Notes under the pieces: generated by a model
Databases searched by the model: none
What the model saw: the letters and a program-made list of their open reading frames with translations, nothing else
Told to the model about the DNA's origin: nothing
Shown here: positions 18,398 to 27,060 of the stretch, in pieces
How the letters are laid out: each line of letters starts with the position of its first letter
Numbering within the stretch: position 1 is the stretch's first letter
Origin: CAVQMB01 sp963713445
GTDB lineage: Bacteria > Pseudomonadota > Gammaproteobacteria > Competibacterales > Competibacteraceae
NCBI GenBank assembly: GCA_963713445.1
Contig: CAVQMB010000007.1
Span: 1 to 64,000, forward strand
Length of the DNA: 64,000 bases
Reading direction: 5' to 3'
Program-made: the position numbers and the translations under genes

Positions 18398-19581
18398 ATG
18401 AAGGTGGATGTATTGGTCATCGGCGGCGGTGCTGCCGGCCTGATGTGTGCCATCGCCGCCGGTCAGCGCGGACGCAGCGTGTTGGTGGCCGAACATGCCA
18501 ACAGGGTCGGCAAAAAGATCCTGATGTCGGGCGGAGGGCGCTGCAACTTCACGAATCTGGGCGTGACCCCGGCCAATTACCTCTCCGCCAATCCGCATTT
18601 CGCCAAGTCGGCGCTGGCACGCTACACGCCCGCCGATTTCATCGCGTTGGTGGAAAAGCATCAGATTGCCTATCACGAAAAAGAGCTGGGGCAGCTGTTC
18701 TGCGATGTGTCATCCAAGCAGATCGTGCGCATGTTGCTGGACGAATGCGCCGACGCTGGCGTGCGTATCGAGACCAACTGCAGTGTCGGCGATCTGCGCA
18801 AGACCGACAGCGGCTTCAGCGCAAGCTCGCCACTGGGCGAGATCCACGCGCAATCGCTGGTCATCGCCAGCGGCGGCTTGTCCATTCCCAAGATGGGCGC
18901 CAGTGGCTTCGGCTACGAGGTTGCCCGCCAGTTCGGCCATACCGTGCTGCCGGTACGCGCCGCCCTGGTGCCCCTGATACAAAGCGGCAAGCACCAGCAA
19001 CACTACGAGGGTCTGGCGGGCGTGAGCCTTCCCCAAGTCGTTGCACGGGTCGGCAAGCAGGCGTTTCGCGCCGGCATGCTGTTTACCCATCGCGGCATCA
19101 GCGGCCCGGCCATCCTGCAGATTTCCTCATACTGGCAGCCGGGCGACGACCTGCGCGTCAACCTGGCGCCGGACACCGAGGCCGGCGATTGGCTTCAGGC
19201 GCAACGCAACGCACGCGACCGGACATGGATCTGAAGAACGTGCTTGCCGACCTGCTGCCCAAACGTCTGGCGCAACGCCTGTGCGAGGTCTGGTTTTCGA
19301 GCAGGCCGATGCGCCAATACAACGAGAGGGAACTGGCCGACATCGGCGCGCAGCTCAACGATTGGCCCATCGTCGCCAGCGGCACCGAGGGTTACCGCAC
19401 GGCCGAAGTCACCCTGGGCGGCGTCGACACCCACGAATTGTCATCCAGCAGCATGCAATCAAAACACGTACCCGGCCTGTATTTCATTGGCGAAGTGGTC
19501 GACGTCACCGGCTGGCTGGGGGGCTACAATTTTCAGTGGGCATGGGCCAGTGGGCAAGCCGCCGGAAACGGGATTGAATAA
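18398..19581 (+). pseudogene. HI0933/BaiN-type NAD(P)/FAD flavoprotein, frameshifted
   Basis: Together two overlapping frames encode a full-length (~394-residue) HI0933-family flavoprotein. The first frame starts MKVDVLVIGGGAAGLMCAIAA and contains KKILMSGGGRCNFTN, ASGGLSIPKMGASGFGY and LFTHRGISGPAILQ, then hits a stop at 19234. The expected continuation (DMDLKNVLADLLPKRLAQ ... GEVVDVTGWLGGYNFQWAWASG) is in another frame ending at 19581. The shift is equivalent to one lost base near 19205-19225. GAAGG precedes the ATG. Either a pseudogene or a sequence error. IS3 OrfA fragments flank it on both sides. Confidence 0.85.
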
Positions 19582-19591
19582 TAGGAATAAG

Positions 19592-19702
19592 TAGCAGATT
19601 ATCGTTGATCTCCAGACTCCGGGCGGCCTCCGACACCTTGTAATCCCGCGCGGTCACCAGCGCCACCGCATCCCGTTTAAAGTCGTCCGTATACTTGCGT
19701 CT
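19592..19702 (-). pseudogene. IS3-family OrfA transposase, N-terminal fragment
   Basis: The minus strand reads RRKYTDDFKRDAVALVTARD followed by YKVSEAARSLEINDNLL, the helix-turn-helix start of IS3-family OrfA. It stops matching right after 'DNLL', which is where the fragment at 17984-18098 would resume ('...ADEASGAWLS'). The initiating codon region is out of frame (ATGA just upstream), so it is not functional. Confidence 0.65.
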
Positions 19703-19847
19703 TCATCTCTGTTGGCATCACTCACTACTCACGCGGCCGAGGCGTTTGCTAGTGCTTGCAGGCACTTGTGCGACGTGTATGTGCAAACGGGTGGGATCGA
19801 ATCCCCCACGCCATTCGACGGCGTGCGGTAACCGCTAGTGCGGCGGG

Positions 19848-20621
19848 CTATTCCGACTGGGTCCAGGAGTGAATGGTCTGGGGATCAAGATCGGCCACCT
19901 GCCACAGCCGGTCAGGATCGAGAATCCGCAGGCGCCGATGATGGAAGCTGATGATTCTGTCTTGGTGGAGTATCCGCAACACGCGATTGACGTGAACCGC
20001 GCTGAGGCCGACGGCGTCGCCGACATGTTCCTGTGTCAGCGGGAGCGGTATTTCCCCGACCTGCTGGGTGGGCCACTGGGCTTGGTAGCGGACGACCAGT
20101 TCCAGCAGCAGATGCGCGACCCGTTCGCGCGCTGAGAGCCGGCCCGCGCTGGCCAGATGATCGTACGCCAGACTGCGATCGCGCGCCACCAGCCACGCCA
20201 GCCGCATGCCGATATCCGGTCGCTCGCGTATCAGTGGATCGAGGTTCGCCCGCGGGATCACGCAGACCACGGCATCGGTCAAGGCGCGGGCGCCGTAAGT
20301 CGCGCGCCGTTTGGCCGGAAAGAAACCGAGAATCGCCCCCGGCAGCGCGAAGTGAACGATCTGACGCCGACCGTCCGGCGACAGGTTGTACAGGAACACC
20401 CAGCCGGCGACCAGGTTGTGAATCGCGTCGCAGGGCTGGCCGGGGTCGATGAGATCCTGGTCCGCCGGGGTTGTGCGGTCGCAACACTTGTAACGCGCGA
20501 TCTGGCGCAGGACGCCGCGCGGGTAATCCCGGCACAGACCATTGGGTTTCGCCCCGCAGGTCGTGCAATCTACCGTAATACGACCTGCAGGCTTGTTGCC
20601 TGGTGTTGCGCCGCCGTTCAT
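19848..20621 (-). CDS. Crp/Fnr family regulator with N-terminal cysteine cluster
   Basis: A 257-residue transcription factor. The N-terminus has Cys19, Cys22, Cys30, then Cys46-Cys47, in an FNR-like C-x2-C-x7-C arrangement that could bind an iron-sulfur cluster. A cyclic-nucleotide-binding-type beta roll follows (~60-150; GWVFLYNLSPDGRRQIVHFALPGAILG), then a dimer helix and a winged HTH (~190-235; LPLTQEHVGDAVGLSAVHVNR). E. coli FNR uses C-x2-C-x5-C plus a fourth Cys near 122, so ligand geometry differs. Oxygen or redox sensing is inferred. It is monocistronic. Confidence 0.85.
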   Translation of the reverse strand: MNGGATPGNKPAGRITVDCTTCGAKPNGLCRDYPRGVLRQIARYKCCDRTTPADQDLIDPGQPCDAIHNLVAGWVFLYNLSPDGRRQIVHFALPGAILGFFPAKRRATYGARALTDAVVCVIPRANLDPLIRERPDIGMRLAWLVARDRSLAYDHLASAGRLSARERVAHLLLELVVRYQAQWPTQQVGEIPLPLTQEHVGDAVGLSAVHVNRVLRILHQDRIISFHHRRLRILDPDRLWQVADLDPQTIHSWTQSE

Positions 20622-20882
20622 CAGAGACTACCGGTTACCACTGCAATTACGCATCCATACCCTGGCGGGCAGTGGCTCGACTGGAATCCGAACAGTCTGC
20701 GGTAATAACCCTACGCTGATAGTGCTTCACCCCTTTTTAAGGACTCGTCGATAACAGCATGCTCGCTGCTGTTTGACAGCGGATCTCGAATTTAATGCAC
20801 CTGCGGATAAGACTGCAGCAACCTGGGTTACAGGTAGGGTCCCCCGGAACCGGGCCGGTGCACCGCGCTGCGCTGTGCGAGT
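20622..20882. other. Intergenic stretch between two Crp/Fnr genes
   Basis: 261 bases, no gene seen. It must carry the promoter of the leftward Crp/Fnr gene at 19848. Confidence 0.4.
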
Positions 20883-21629
20883 TCACCTGCCGCTATTATC
20901 CGGGGACGGCTTGCTGCCGACCCGCGTCCGTAACTGAGCGGCGAACCGGGTTTCCGCTTTTTGTAGCAGTCGTTCCATGTTGGAAATACGCAGTTGACCG
21001 GCTGCCGTGTGGATGATGCCTTCGTGCTTGAAGCGGTTGATTGCCCGGTTGACCACGATACGTACGCTGCCGATCAACTGGGCGAGTTCCTCATGCACCA
21101 GGTCGCCAAGCGGATGGTCGTCACCGGTGTCGGTGTCAGCAAGATTGCGGAGCAGCAGATGGGCAAGCCGGGTTGAGGTGTCGTGCAATGCCAGGTCACC
21201 GGCCAGCAGGCTTAGTTCCCGCAGCTGGCGGGCGGCATAGTACAACAGAGCCTGGCGCAGTGGCGGATAGTCGGCCAGCCACCGGCGCCAGGTCGTTAAC
21301 GGAGCGCTGACAACCTCCACCGAATCCAGCGTGAGGGCCTGTACCTGGTGTGGCTTGCCGTCGAGCAGGGGTATGAGATCGTGCCCGTCCCCGGCGCGCA
21401 GCAGGTGCAGTATCAGCTCACGGCCGCTGTCGGGATCCTGTACGCTGACTTTGACCCGGCCTGAAAGGATGACGTAATAGCGGTTTATGGTGGCTTCCGG
21501 CGTCATCACGAGCTGATGACGCGGCCAGTGTTGCAAGCGCAGTTGTGAGGCAATGAGCTCGAGGTCGACACTGTCGATCGCCGTGAAAAGCGGCACGGTT
21601 TGCAGGCGTGCCGGCGCAGGCTGGCTCAT
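20883..21629 (-). CDS. Crp/Fnr family transcriptional regulator
   Basis: A 248-residue regulator with a cyclic-nucleotide-binding-like beta roll (~12-125; NRYYVILSGRVKVSVQDPDSGRE, HLLRAGDGHDLIPLLDG), a long dimerisation helix and a winged HTH (~165-215; LVHEELAQLIGSVRIVVNRA, then INRFKHEGII). It has no N-terminal cysteine cluster, unlike its neighbour, so the signal is probably different. The recognition helix departs from the usual R-E-T-V-S/T-R pattern. The gene is monocistronic and oriented like the other regulators here. Confidence 0.85.
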   Translation of the reverse strand: MSQPAPARLQTVPLFTAIDSVDLELIASQLRLQHWPRHQLVMTPEATINRYYVILSGRVKVSVQDPDSGRELILHLLRAGDGHDLIPLLDGKPHQVQALTLDSVEVVSAPLTTWRRWLADYPPLRQALLYYAARQLRELSLLAGDLALHDTSTRLAHLLLRNLADTDTGDDHPLGDLVHEELAQLIGSVRIVVNRAINRFKHEGIIHTAAGQLRISNMERLLQKAETRFAAQLRTRVGSKPSPDNSGR

Positions 21630-21819
21630 GGTGGTTGCCCAGTGTGTTTTTCGGAAGATCCTTATTCCAACATAACAGATCTGGGGGGCGGTGACCCGCC
21701 GCCGGCGGGTTGCAGCACCCGCGGCTCAGATCAACTCGCCTTCCAGGTGAATCACGATGGGCTGGCCGGCGGCAGCGCGTTGGCGGGCAATATTCATTGT
21801 TATGGCTTATGTTGGCGAA

Positions 21820-21851
21820 ACTAAAAAGCCGGCCTGGGATTCAGGCCGGCT
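21820..21851 (-). terminator. Rho-independent terminator of the MarR gene
   Basis: AGCCGGCCTG (21827-21836) and CAGGCCGGCT (21842-21851) form a perfect 10-bp stem with a 5-base loop. On the minus strand it is followed by TTTTTAG. It lies about 90 bases past the MarR stop. The rest of 21630-21940 shows no gene. Confidence 0.8.
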
Positions 21852-21940
21852 CCGTGGCAGTTGGCGTGATAGTAGCTATCCGGAACGCATCGGCCAAGAG
21901 GGTCGTGTTCCGGGGCTATCGGCCGTCAGTGACTGTGGTG

Positions 21941-22537
21941 CTAAACCGAAGTATGGTTCTCATCCGTCAGCAGTGCCATGCCGGCTGCCCCGTTCAACAC
22001 CAGCATCCTGCTGAGCAGTCGCGCCAGGAGCTGCTGTTCGTGCGGGCTAAACATCCGGACCAGCTCGCGCTCCATGTCAGCATGAACTTTCATTACCTCG
22101 TCGACCAGCCTGCGCCCTTCGCCCGTTAGCTCCACGATGATGCCGCGCCCGTCCGCCGGGTTGTTGGTACGCTTAATCAAGCCCTGCTGTTCCAGCCGAC
22201 TGAGCAGGTTGGATGTGCCGCCCGAGGTCATCAGCAGGGTCTGCTTGAGATGTGAAGGCGACATGCGCAATTGATGTCCGCTTACCCGCAGGGTGGCGAG
22301 AATCGCGTAGGCGGGGTAGCGCAGACCATAGCGCGCCAGCGCGACCTCGTACGCCTTGAGGACGACGTCCTTCAGGCGCAGGATTCTTCCAACGATGGCC
22401 TTGCCGGAACAGTCGATGTCAGGCCGTTCGCGCCGCCAGTGCGCCATGCCGCGATCAATGATGTCCCTGGGCTTGTCGTCCCCGTCGTCGCTGGCCACGT
22501 CAGTGGCGTTAGTCTGCCTGCTGGTGGGATGAGACAT
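21941..22537 (-). CDS. MarR family transcriptional regulator
   Basis: A 198-residue winged-helix repressor. The region ~70-165 contains YPAYAILATLRVSGHQLRMS, a recognition region LLMTSGGTSNLLSRLEQQGL and the wing KRTNNPADGRGIIVELTGEG, all typical of MarR. An N-terminal extension of about 40 residues is hydrophilic. The ribosome binding site is weak. A terminator lies downstream and a promoter-like TTGACA upstream. The ligand and targets are unknown; the shared CTATTGTCAAA string upstream of the beta-helix gene at 2110 is a candidate site. Confidence 0.9.
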   Translation of the reverse strand: MSHPTSRQTNATDVASDDGDDKPRDIIDRGMAHWRRERPDIDCSGKAIVGRILRLKDVVLKAYEVALARYGLRYPAYAILATLRVSGHQLRMSPSHLKQTLLMTSGGTSNLLSRLEQQGLIKRTNNPADGRGIIVELTGEGRRLVDEVMKVHADMERELVRMFSPHEQQLLARLLSRMLVLNGAAGMALLTDENHTSV

Positions 22538-22594
22538 GGCTTGGCATTGGGCATTATTCTAGGGAAATATTCGACATTTTTTTCTTTTTTAGAA

Positions 22595-22607
22595 GCTATT
22601 GTCAAAC
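22595..22607 (-). promoter_or_regulatory. Promoter element upstream of MarR
   Basis: The minus strand has TTGACA (22605-22600) followed by an A-rich stretch and AATATT before the start codon. The string CTATTGTCAAA is shared with the beta-helix promoter at 2236-2246. Autoregulation is inferred. Confidence 0.35.
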
Positions 22608-22690
22608 ACCCGGCTTCGCGGCGATGCGGCAAATCATGGCCTCACGGTACTGCACCGCGCTGCCTGATGGTGCAGTTGCGGCTGCCCGCT

Positions 22691-22996
22691 TTAGGTGCGC
22701 CAGAGCCGGCGGATCGAGAACCTGTTCGGTTCCAGGATGTGTAACAGCACCCGGATATCCGGCTCCCAGTACGCCCCGAACCATTCACGCAGCGCGGCAC
22801 CGCCGATGATCCGCGCGCGGCCGTCGAAGTGGACCTCGTGTTTGACGTGTACCTCGATGGGTTCCGCGTTTTCGCCCAGCAACAGGGTCACGGGGCCGTC
22901 GTCAGCGCGGATTTGCGGTACCAGGTCCGGATCGACGTCGAAAAATCCTTCAGCGATAAAGGTGCCGGTTAGCAGAAAACTCTGGCTAAGCTCCAT
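22691..22996 (-). CDS. Small conserved-looking protein of unknown function
   Basis: A 101-residue protein starting MELSQSFLLTGTFIAEGFF. GGGAGG lies about 10 bases upstream of the ATG at 22996. It has regular alternating beta-strand character (PVTLLLGENAEPIEVHVKHEVHF) and a Trp/Phe-rich end (LREWFGAYWEPDIRVLLHIL). No family recognised. It is oriented like the MarR gene downstream, but 150 bases separate them and MarR has its own promoter-like region. Confidence 0.6.
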   Translation of the reverse strand: MELSQSFLLTGTFIAEGFFDVDPDLVPQIRADDGPVTLLLGENAEPIEVHVKHEVHFDGRARIIGGAALREWFGAYWEPDIRVLLHILEPNRFSIRRLWRT

Positions 22997-23557
22997 CACT
23001 TGGAAGCCTCCCCGTCTTTGGTCGCACGCTGCAATCAGCGGCAGGATGCCGGCCGGCTGTTACCGGCATCAGTTATTATCAAGACTTTGCGTTACTATAA
23101 TCGATGGCGATATGTTGTCACTTGTCTTGCTGTAACCGCCGGTTGTGGTTGGTGCGGTGCGCTGTGACGCCAATGCCGTCCGATTGCCGGCGCTGCTGGC
23201 GCCGAATGTCCGGAATGGGATCCCAACCGCCGGATCGTTCAGCCGCCGCCGGTTGCACCTGAAATCGGGCCAGAACCCCGTCGCAAAGTCTTTAGTCGTT
23301 GTTCGTCCTGACGGCTCATCGGCATCTGCCGCCGCACTGGCGTCACCCACCGCCGTTACGATTCGTTGGCGCAGCGGTGGCCCCGCCTGTCTGAATAGCG
23401 CAGCCGGCTGGAAAAGTGGAATCGTGCTGCACGGTTTGAGCGGCCTTGGGTAGAGAATGCCGGGTGAAGTAAACCTGATCCGGGTCGGTCGGTCAAGGCT
23501 CGAACATGACCGACCCGGATTGTAACAGGTGAACTCAGGTGGCGCTGCGCGGCCGGG
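22997..23557. other. Intergenic stretch with promoter-like site and strong hairpin
   Basis: 561 bases without a supported gene. On the plus strand TTATTA (23073-23078), 17 bases, then a perfect TATAAT (23096-23101) resembles a promoter with no gene behind it. ATCCGGGTCGGTC (23478-23490) and GACCGACCCGGAT (23508-23520) form a perfect 13-bp stem with a 17-base loop, 37 bases past the stop of the amidohydrolase gene. There is no T run, so it is at most a factor-assisted terminator. Confidence 0.45.
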
Positions 23558-24598
23558 TCAAGCCCCGCCGCGCGCGCCTTCGAAGCCGCGCAGCACGTTG
23601 GTTGCGTTGACACCGATTGCCTGCACGGCATAGCCACCTTCCATGATGAACACGGTGGGCAGGCCAAGGTCCGCGATGCGTTCGCCCACACGCAGGAAAT
23701 CGTCGTGTTGCAGGCGAAAGCGCGATATCGGGTCGCCCTCGAAAGTGTCCACGCCCAGCGAGACGACGAGCAGATCCGGGCCGCTTTGCGCGATATGGGA
23801 ACAGCCGTCATTCAGGGCGTCGTACCATTGCATGAACGTCGTGCCCCAGGGCAGCGGGTAGTTGCGGTTGGCGCCTGCGCCGGCGCCGGCGCCGGTTTCG
23901 TCCGCATAGCCCAGGAAGTAGGGAAATTCCGTGCGCGGGTCGCCGTGCAGGGAAACAAACAGGACGTCCGCACGCTGGTAGAAGATCGACTGCGTCCCGT
24001 TGCCGTGGTGGTAATCAATGTCCAGGATCGCCACCTGTTTCGCGCCGCCTTCAATGGCTGCCTGGGTAGCGATCGCGGCATTATTGAGAAAGCAGTAGCC
24101 GCCGAGAAAGTCGGCTCCGGCGTGGTGGCCGGGCGGCCGGCACAGCGCGAACACTGCCCGCTCGCCGCTGGCGACGTGTTGCTGCGCGCTCAGTGCCACG
24201 TCGACCGCCGAGCGTGCAGCCCGCCACGTGCCTTGCGTGATGGGCGTGCCGGCGTCGAATGAGTAGTACCCGAGCTTGCCGTCGATATGGGTGGGCTCGA
24301 TGTCGCGCAACCCACGCGTGGCCCAATTGATGGGCAGGGCGTCGCAGTCGCCGTGCGCCGCCTGCCATTCGGTCCATGCGTTTTGCAGGAAGGCCAGGTA
24401 GGCAGGCGTGTGCACCGCTGCGAGCGCGCTGTCGCCGTGTTCGCGCGGCGCCTCGACGGCGCCCAGCGCCACATCGCGCACGCTCTGCAGGATCAGGTCG
24501 GCCCGTTCGGGGCGCTCAAAGCAAGGTTTGAATTCCCCGTCGATAAGCTCGACCCGTCCGTCCTGCAATCGATGATCGTCGGAATAGATGGTCAACAT
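23558..24598 (-). CDS. aphA: Acetylpolyamine amidohydrolase (histone deacetylase family)
   Basis: A 346-residue Zn-dependent deacetylase. Family motifs are present in order: CRPPGHHAGADFLGGYCFLNN (~153-173; tandem His), LDIDYHHGNGTQ (~193; Zn-binding Asp and His), SLHGDP, LLVVSLGVDTFEGDPIS (~285; Zn-binding Asp) and FIMEGGYAV (~320). The start MLTIYSDDHRLQ and ~340-residue length fit bacterial acetylpolyamine amidohydrolases. It begins 16 bases after a PotF-like gene as the last gene of a polyamine operon. It should release acetate from acetylated putrescine, cadaverine or spermidine in the cytosol. The symbol is by analogy. Confidence 0.88.
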   Translation of the reverse strand: MLTIYSDDHRLQDGRVELIDGEFKPCFERPERADLILQSVRDVALGAVEAPREHGDSALAAVHTPAYLAFLQNAWTEWQAAHGDCDALPINWATRGLRDIEPTHIDGKLGYYSFDAGTPITQGTWRAARSAVDVALSAQQHVASGERAVFALCRPPGHHAGADFLGGYCFLNNAAIATQAAIEGGAKQVAILDIDYHHGNGTQSIFYQRADVLFVSLHGDPRTEFPYFLGYADETGAGAGAGANRNYPLPWGTTFMQWYDALNDGCSHIAQSGPDLLVVSLGVDTFEGDPISRFRLQHDDFLRVGERIADLGLPTVFIMEGGYAVQAIGVNATNVLRGFEGARGGA

Positions 24599-24614
24599 TC
24601 GGCCTGACCCGCGC

Positions 24615-25769
24615 TCAGTGGCCCATGACGGCCTGGAAGGCAGACTCCCACTTCTGCTGCTCCTTGGCGTCCAGTGTCCTGAAGCGATACGCTTTGTCGA
24701 GCATGGCGCGGGTGGGATAGATGAGGTGGTTGTCGACCAGTTTGGGGTCGATTTCCTTGATGTACTGTTTGGTATGCGCTACCGGTGGGATGTACTTCAT
24801 GAAGGCCGCAATCTGCGCATATATCTTGGGATCGTAAATAAAGTTCATCCATGCCATCGCCGTTTCGAAGTGCGGTGACTTGATGGGCACGACCATGTTG
24901 TCGGAATTGAGCTGAAATCCTTCCTTGGGGTTTTGCAGGAAGCGGATATCGGGATTGTCGCTTTGCACCTGGGGAATGTCGCCGGACCACGCCATGCTCA
25001 CCCAGATGTCGCCGCGCACTAGCCCGGAGATATAGTCGTTGCCGTAGAACTGGCGCACCTGGCCGTTCTTGACGTTGGCCGTGATTTTGGCCAGCGCGTT
25101 TTGCAGATCCGCATCAGTGGCTTCCGATGGGTTGATGCCCATGCCCAGAAACACCAGCGACAAGGTGCTGCGCATATCGTTGAGCATGCCGACGTGGCCG
25201 CGGTAGGCGGGATCATAGAGCTCGTTGATGCTGGTCAGTTCTTTACCCGTTTGCTTGATGTTGTAGGCGATGCCGGTCAGGAAACTGGCCCAGGGGAGGC
25301 TGAACTTGCGGTTGGGGTCCCAGCTTGGGTTCTTGTACTCCGGCAGCAGATTCTTGGCGTTGGGTATCTGCGAATAGTCCAGCGGTTCGACCCACTTCAA
25401 ATCAACCAGTCTTTCGATCACCCATGGGTTGAGGATGACGATGTCGCGCTCGGGGTTGCGCCCGATCTGCAGTGGACCGGCGATCTTGGCGAAGATGCCG
25501 GCCATGCTGTTGATGTCTTCGATGTACTTGACGTTCACCCCGAATTTCTGCTCAAACTCAGGCACTGTCTTGGGGCTGATGAAGTATGGCCAGTTGGAGA
25601 TCATCAGCGGGCCCGGGAGCTTTTTCTCAGCCGCCAGTGCGCGGCCCGGCCAGGCTCCGCCGACCACAGAGCCAACGGCCAGTCCGCTGGCGCCGGTGAG
25701 CAGGCCTTTGAGCAGCGAGCGGCGGGATAGGGTCGGGTACGAACGACGGGTCTTGTCGGATGGATTCAC
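24615..25769 (-). CDS. potF: Polyamine ABC transporter substrate-binding protein (PotD/PotF type), Tat-exported
   Basis: A 384-residue periplasmic binding protein. The N-terminus has a twin-arginine signal SRRSLLKG and a hydrophobic stretch (LLTGASGLAVGSVVGG). The mature part begins PLMISNWPYFISPKTVPEFE, and contains TGIAYNIKQTG, YDPAYRGHVGML and AWSGDIPQVQSDNPDI, typical of spermidine/putrescine-binding proteins. It is a close paralogue of the protein at 30257-31405; the two lie at opposite ends of one operon. The system imports polyamines with PotA-B-C encoded between them. Confidence 0.9.
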   Translation of the reverse strand: MNPSDKTRRSYPTLSRRSLLKGLLTGASGLAVGSVVGGAWPGRALAAEKKLPGPLMISNWPYFISPKTVPEFEQKFGVNVKYIEDINSMAGIFAKIAGPLQIGRNPERDIVILNPWVIERLVDLKWVEPLDYSQIPNAKNLLPEYKNPSWDPNRKFSLPWASFLTGIAYNIKQTGKELTSINELYDPAYRGHVGMLNDMRSTLSLVFLGMGINPSEATDADLQNALAKITANVKNGQVRQFYGNDYISGLVRGDIWVSMAWSGDIPQVQSDNPDIRFLQNPKEGFQLNSDNMVVPIKSPHFETAMAWMNFIYDPKIYAQIAAFMKYIPPVAHTKQYIKEIDPKLVDNHLIYPTRAMLDKAYRFRTLDAKEQQKWESAFQAVMGH

Positions 25770-25826
25770 TGCGATTCCCCTTGGTTGGACGGCCGAGCCG
25801 TTTGGCGGGCCGGGTGCGGGTCGGAT

Positions 25827-27050
25827 TTATTCGGTGGCGTCAATGAGCCATGCGTGCTTGCGATCCCAGCAGACCGTCACGACCTGGTTTTCATACAGGT
25901 CGATATCCGGTTTGTCGCGCGGTGAGAGCACGACAGTCAGTTCCTGGCCTGTCTCGGCGGCGACCACGTAACGCGTCATGGCGCCGTGGAAGTCAATCTC
26001 CCGCAAATGGCCGCAGACGCTGTCGTAGCGGGCATCGTCGCCCTGCTCGCGGCCGCGCAGCAGGAGCTGCTCCGGGCGCAGCATCAGCAAGGCCCGTTGG
26101 CCGGCGGACAGCGCCGCGGCGTGCGGGACATGGGCGTGGCCGCCGCCGTCAATCTCCACGACGGCATTGCCCGCCGCCTCGCCGGCCGAGCGGCATGGCA
26201 GCAGGTTTGCCTGACCGATGAAATTGGCGACGAAAGGCGTGGCGGGACGGTAGTAGATTTCTTCGGGGCTGCCCAGTTGCTCGATCCGCCCCGCGTTCAT
26301 GACGGCAATGCGCGTCGACATGGTAAGCGCCTCTTCCTGATCGTGCGTCACGAATATAAACGTGGTTTCGACCTCGGCCTGGATCTTTTTGAGCTCGAGC
26401 TGCATGGCGCGGCGCAGCTTCACGTCCAGCGCGGACAGGGGCTCGTCGAGCAGCAGGGCGCTGGGGTAGTTAACCAGCGCGCGCGCCAGTGCCACGCGCT
26501 GCTGCTGGCCGCCGGAAAGCTGGTTAGGCTTTTTCTGGGCATGCTCGAGCATGTGCACCATGTTGAGCATGGTCTCGACGCGCTGTCTGACCTCGGCGCT
26601 TTTCACACCTTTGGTGCGCGGCCCGAAGGCGACGTTCTCGAACACGCTCATGTGCGGGAACAGCGCGTACTGCTGGAACACGGTGTTGAGGTTGCGTCCG
26701 TACGGTGGGATGTCGGATACGTCCCGGCCCTCCAGCACGATCTGGCCGCGCGTGGGCGGCTCGAAGCCGGCCACCATTTTCAGCGTTGTGGTCTTGCCGC
26801 AGCCGGAAGGTCCCAGCAGGGTGAGGAATTCGCCGCGCCGGATCTGCAGGTTGAGATCTGCGATGACCGCGGTCCTGCCATAGCTCTTGTTGACGCCGCG
26901 CAGCTCGATGACGGTGTCGTTGGCGCTCGGACCGGCGGCAGCAAGCCCGACTGGGTCGGCATCGCTCATGCTGCCCGTCTTCTGTGGTTCATCGGCGCGG
27001 CCAGTCAGCGGCGAACGCGCTTGCATCGTACTCAGACTCGTCTCCATCAT
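25827..27050 (-). CDS. potA: Polyamine ABC transporter ATP-binding protein
   Basis: About 407 residues. The Met-Met at 27050/27047 just after the PotC stop is chosen; an earlier in-frame start would overlap PotC by 32 bases. The ABC domain has LLGPSGCGKTTTLKM (Walker A), LSGGQQQRVALARALV (signature), LLLDEPLSALD (Walker B) and TFIFVTHDQEEA (H-loop). The C-terminal third is a TOBE_2 domain (LLMLRPEQLLL). FEPPTRGQIVLEGRDVSDIPPYGRN is typical of PotA-type ATPases. It energises the polyamine importer. Confidence 0.92.
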   Translation of the reverse strand: MMETSLSTMQARSPLTGRADEPQKTGSMSDADPVGLAAAGPSANDTVIELRGVNKSYGRTAVIADLNLQIRRGEFLTLLGPSGCGKTTTLKMVAGFEPPTRGQIVLEGRDVSDIPPYGRNLNTVFQQYALFPHMSVFENVAFGPRTKGVKSAEVRQRVETMLNMVHMLEHAQKKPNQLSGGQQQRVALARALVNYPSALLLDEPLSALDVKLRRAMQLELKKIQAEVETTFIFVTHDQEEALTMSTRIAVMNAGRIEQLGSPEEIYYRPATPFVANFIGQANLLPCRSAGEAAGNAVVEIDGGGHAHVPHAAALSAGQRALLMLRPEQLLLRGREQGDDARYDSVCGHLREIDFHGAMTRYVVAAETGQELTVVLSPRDKPDIDLYENQVVTVCWDRKHAWLIDATE

Positions 27051-27060
27051 CAGTGCCCGT

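Noticed and set aside
19790..19812. tRNA T-arm-like string GTGGGATCGAATCCCCCAC followed by GCCA
   Set aside because: No matching acceptor, D or anticodon arms upstream and the T stem is imperfect; not a tRNA, though an old attachment-site fragment cannot be excluded.
23356..23811. Extra minus-strand frame past the amidohydrolase stop
   Set aside because: Out-of-frame overlap without motifs.
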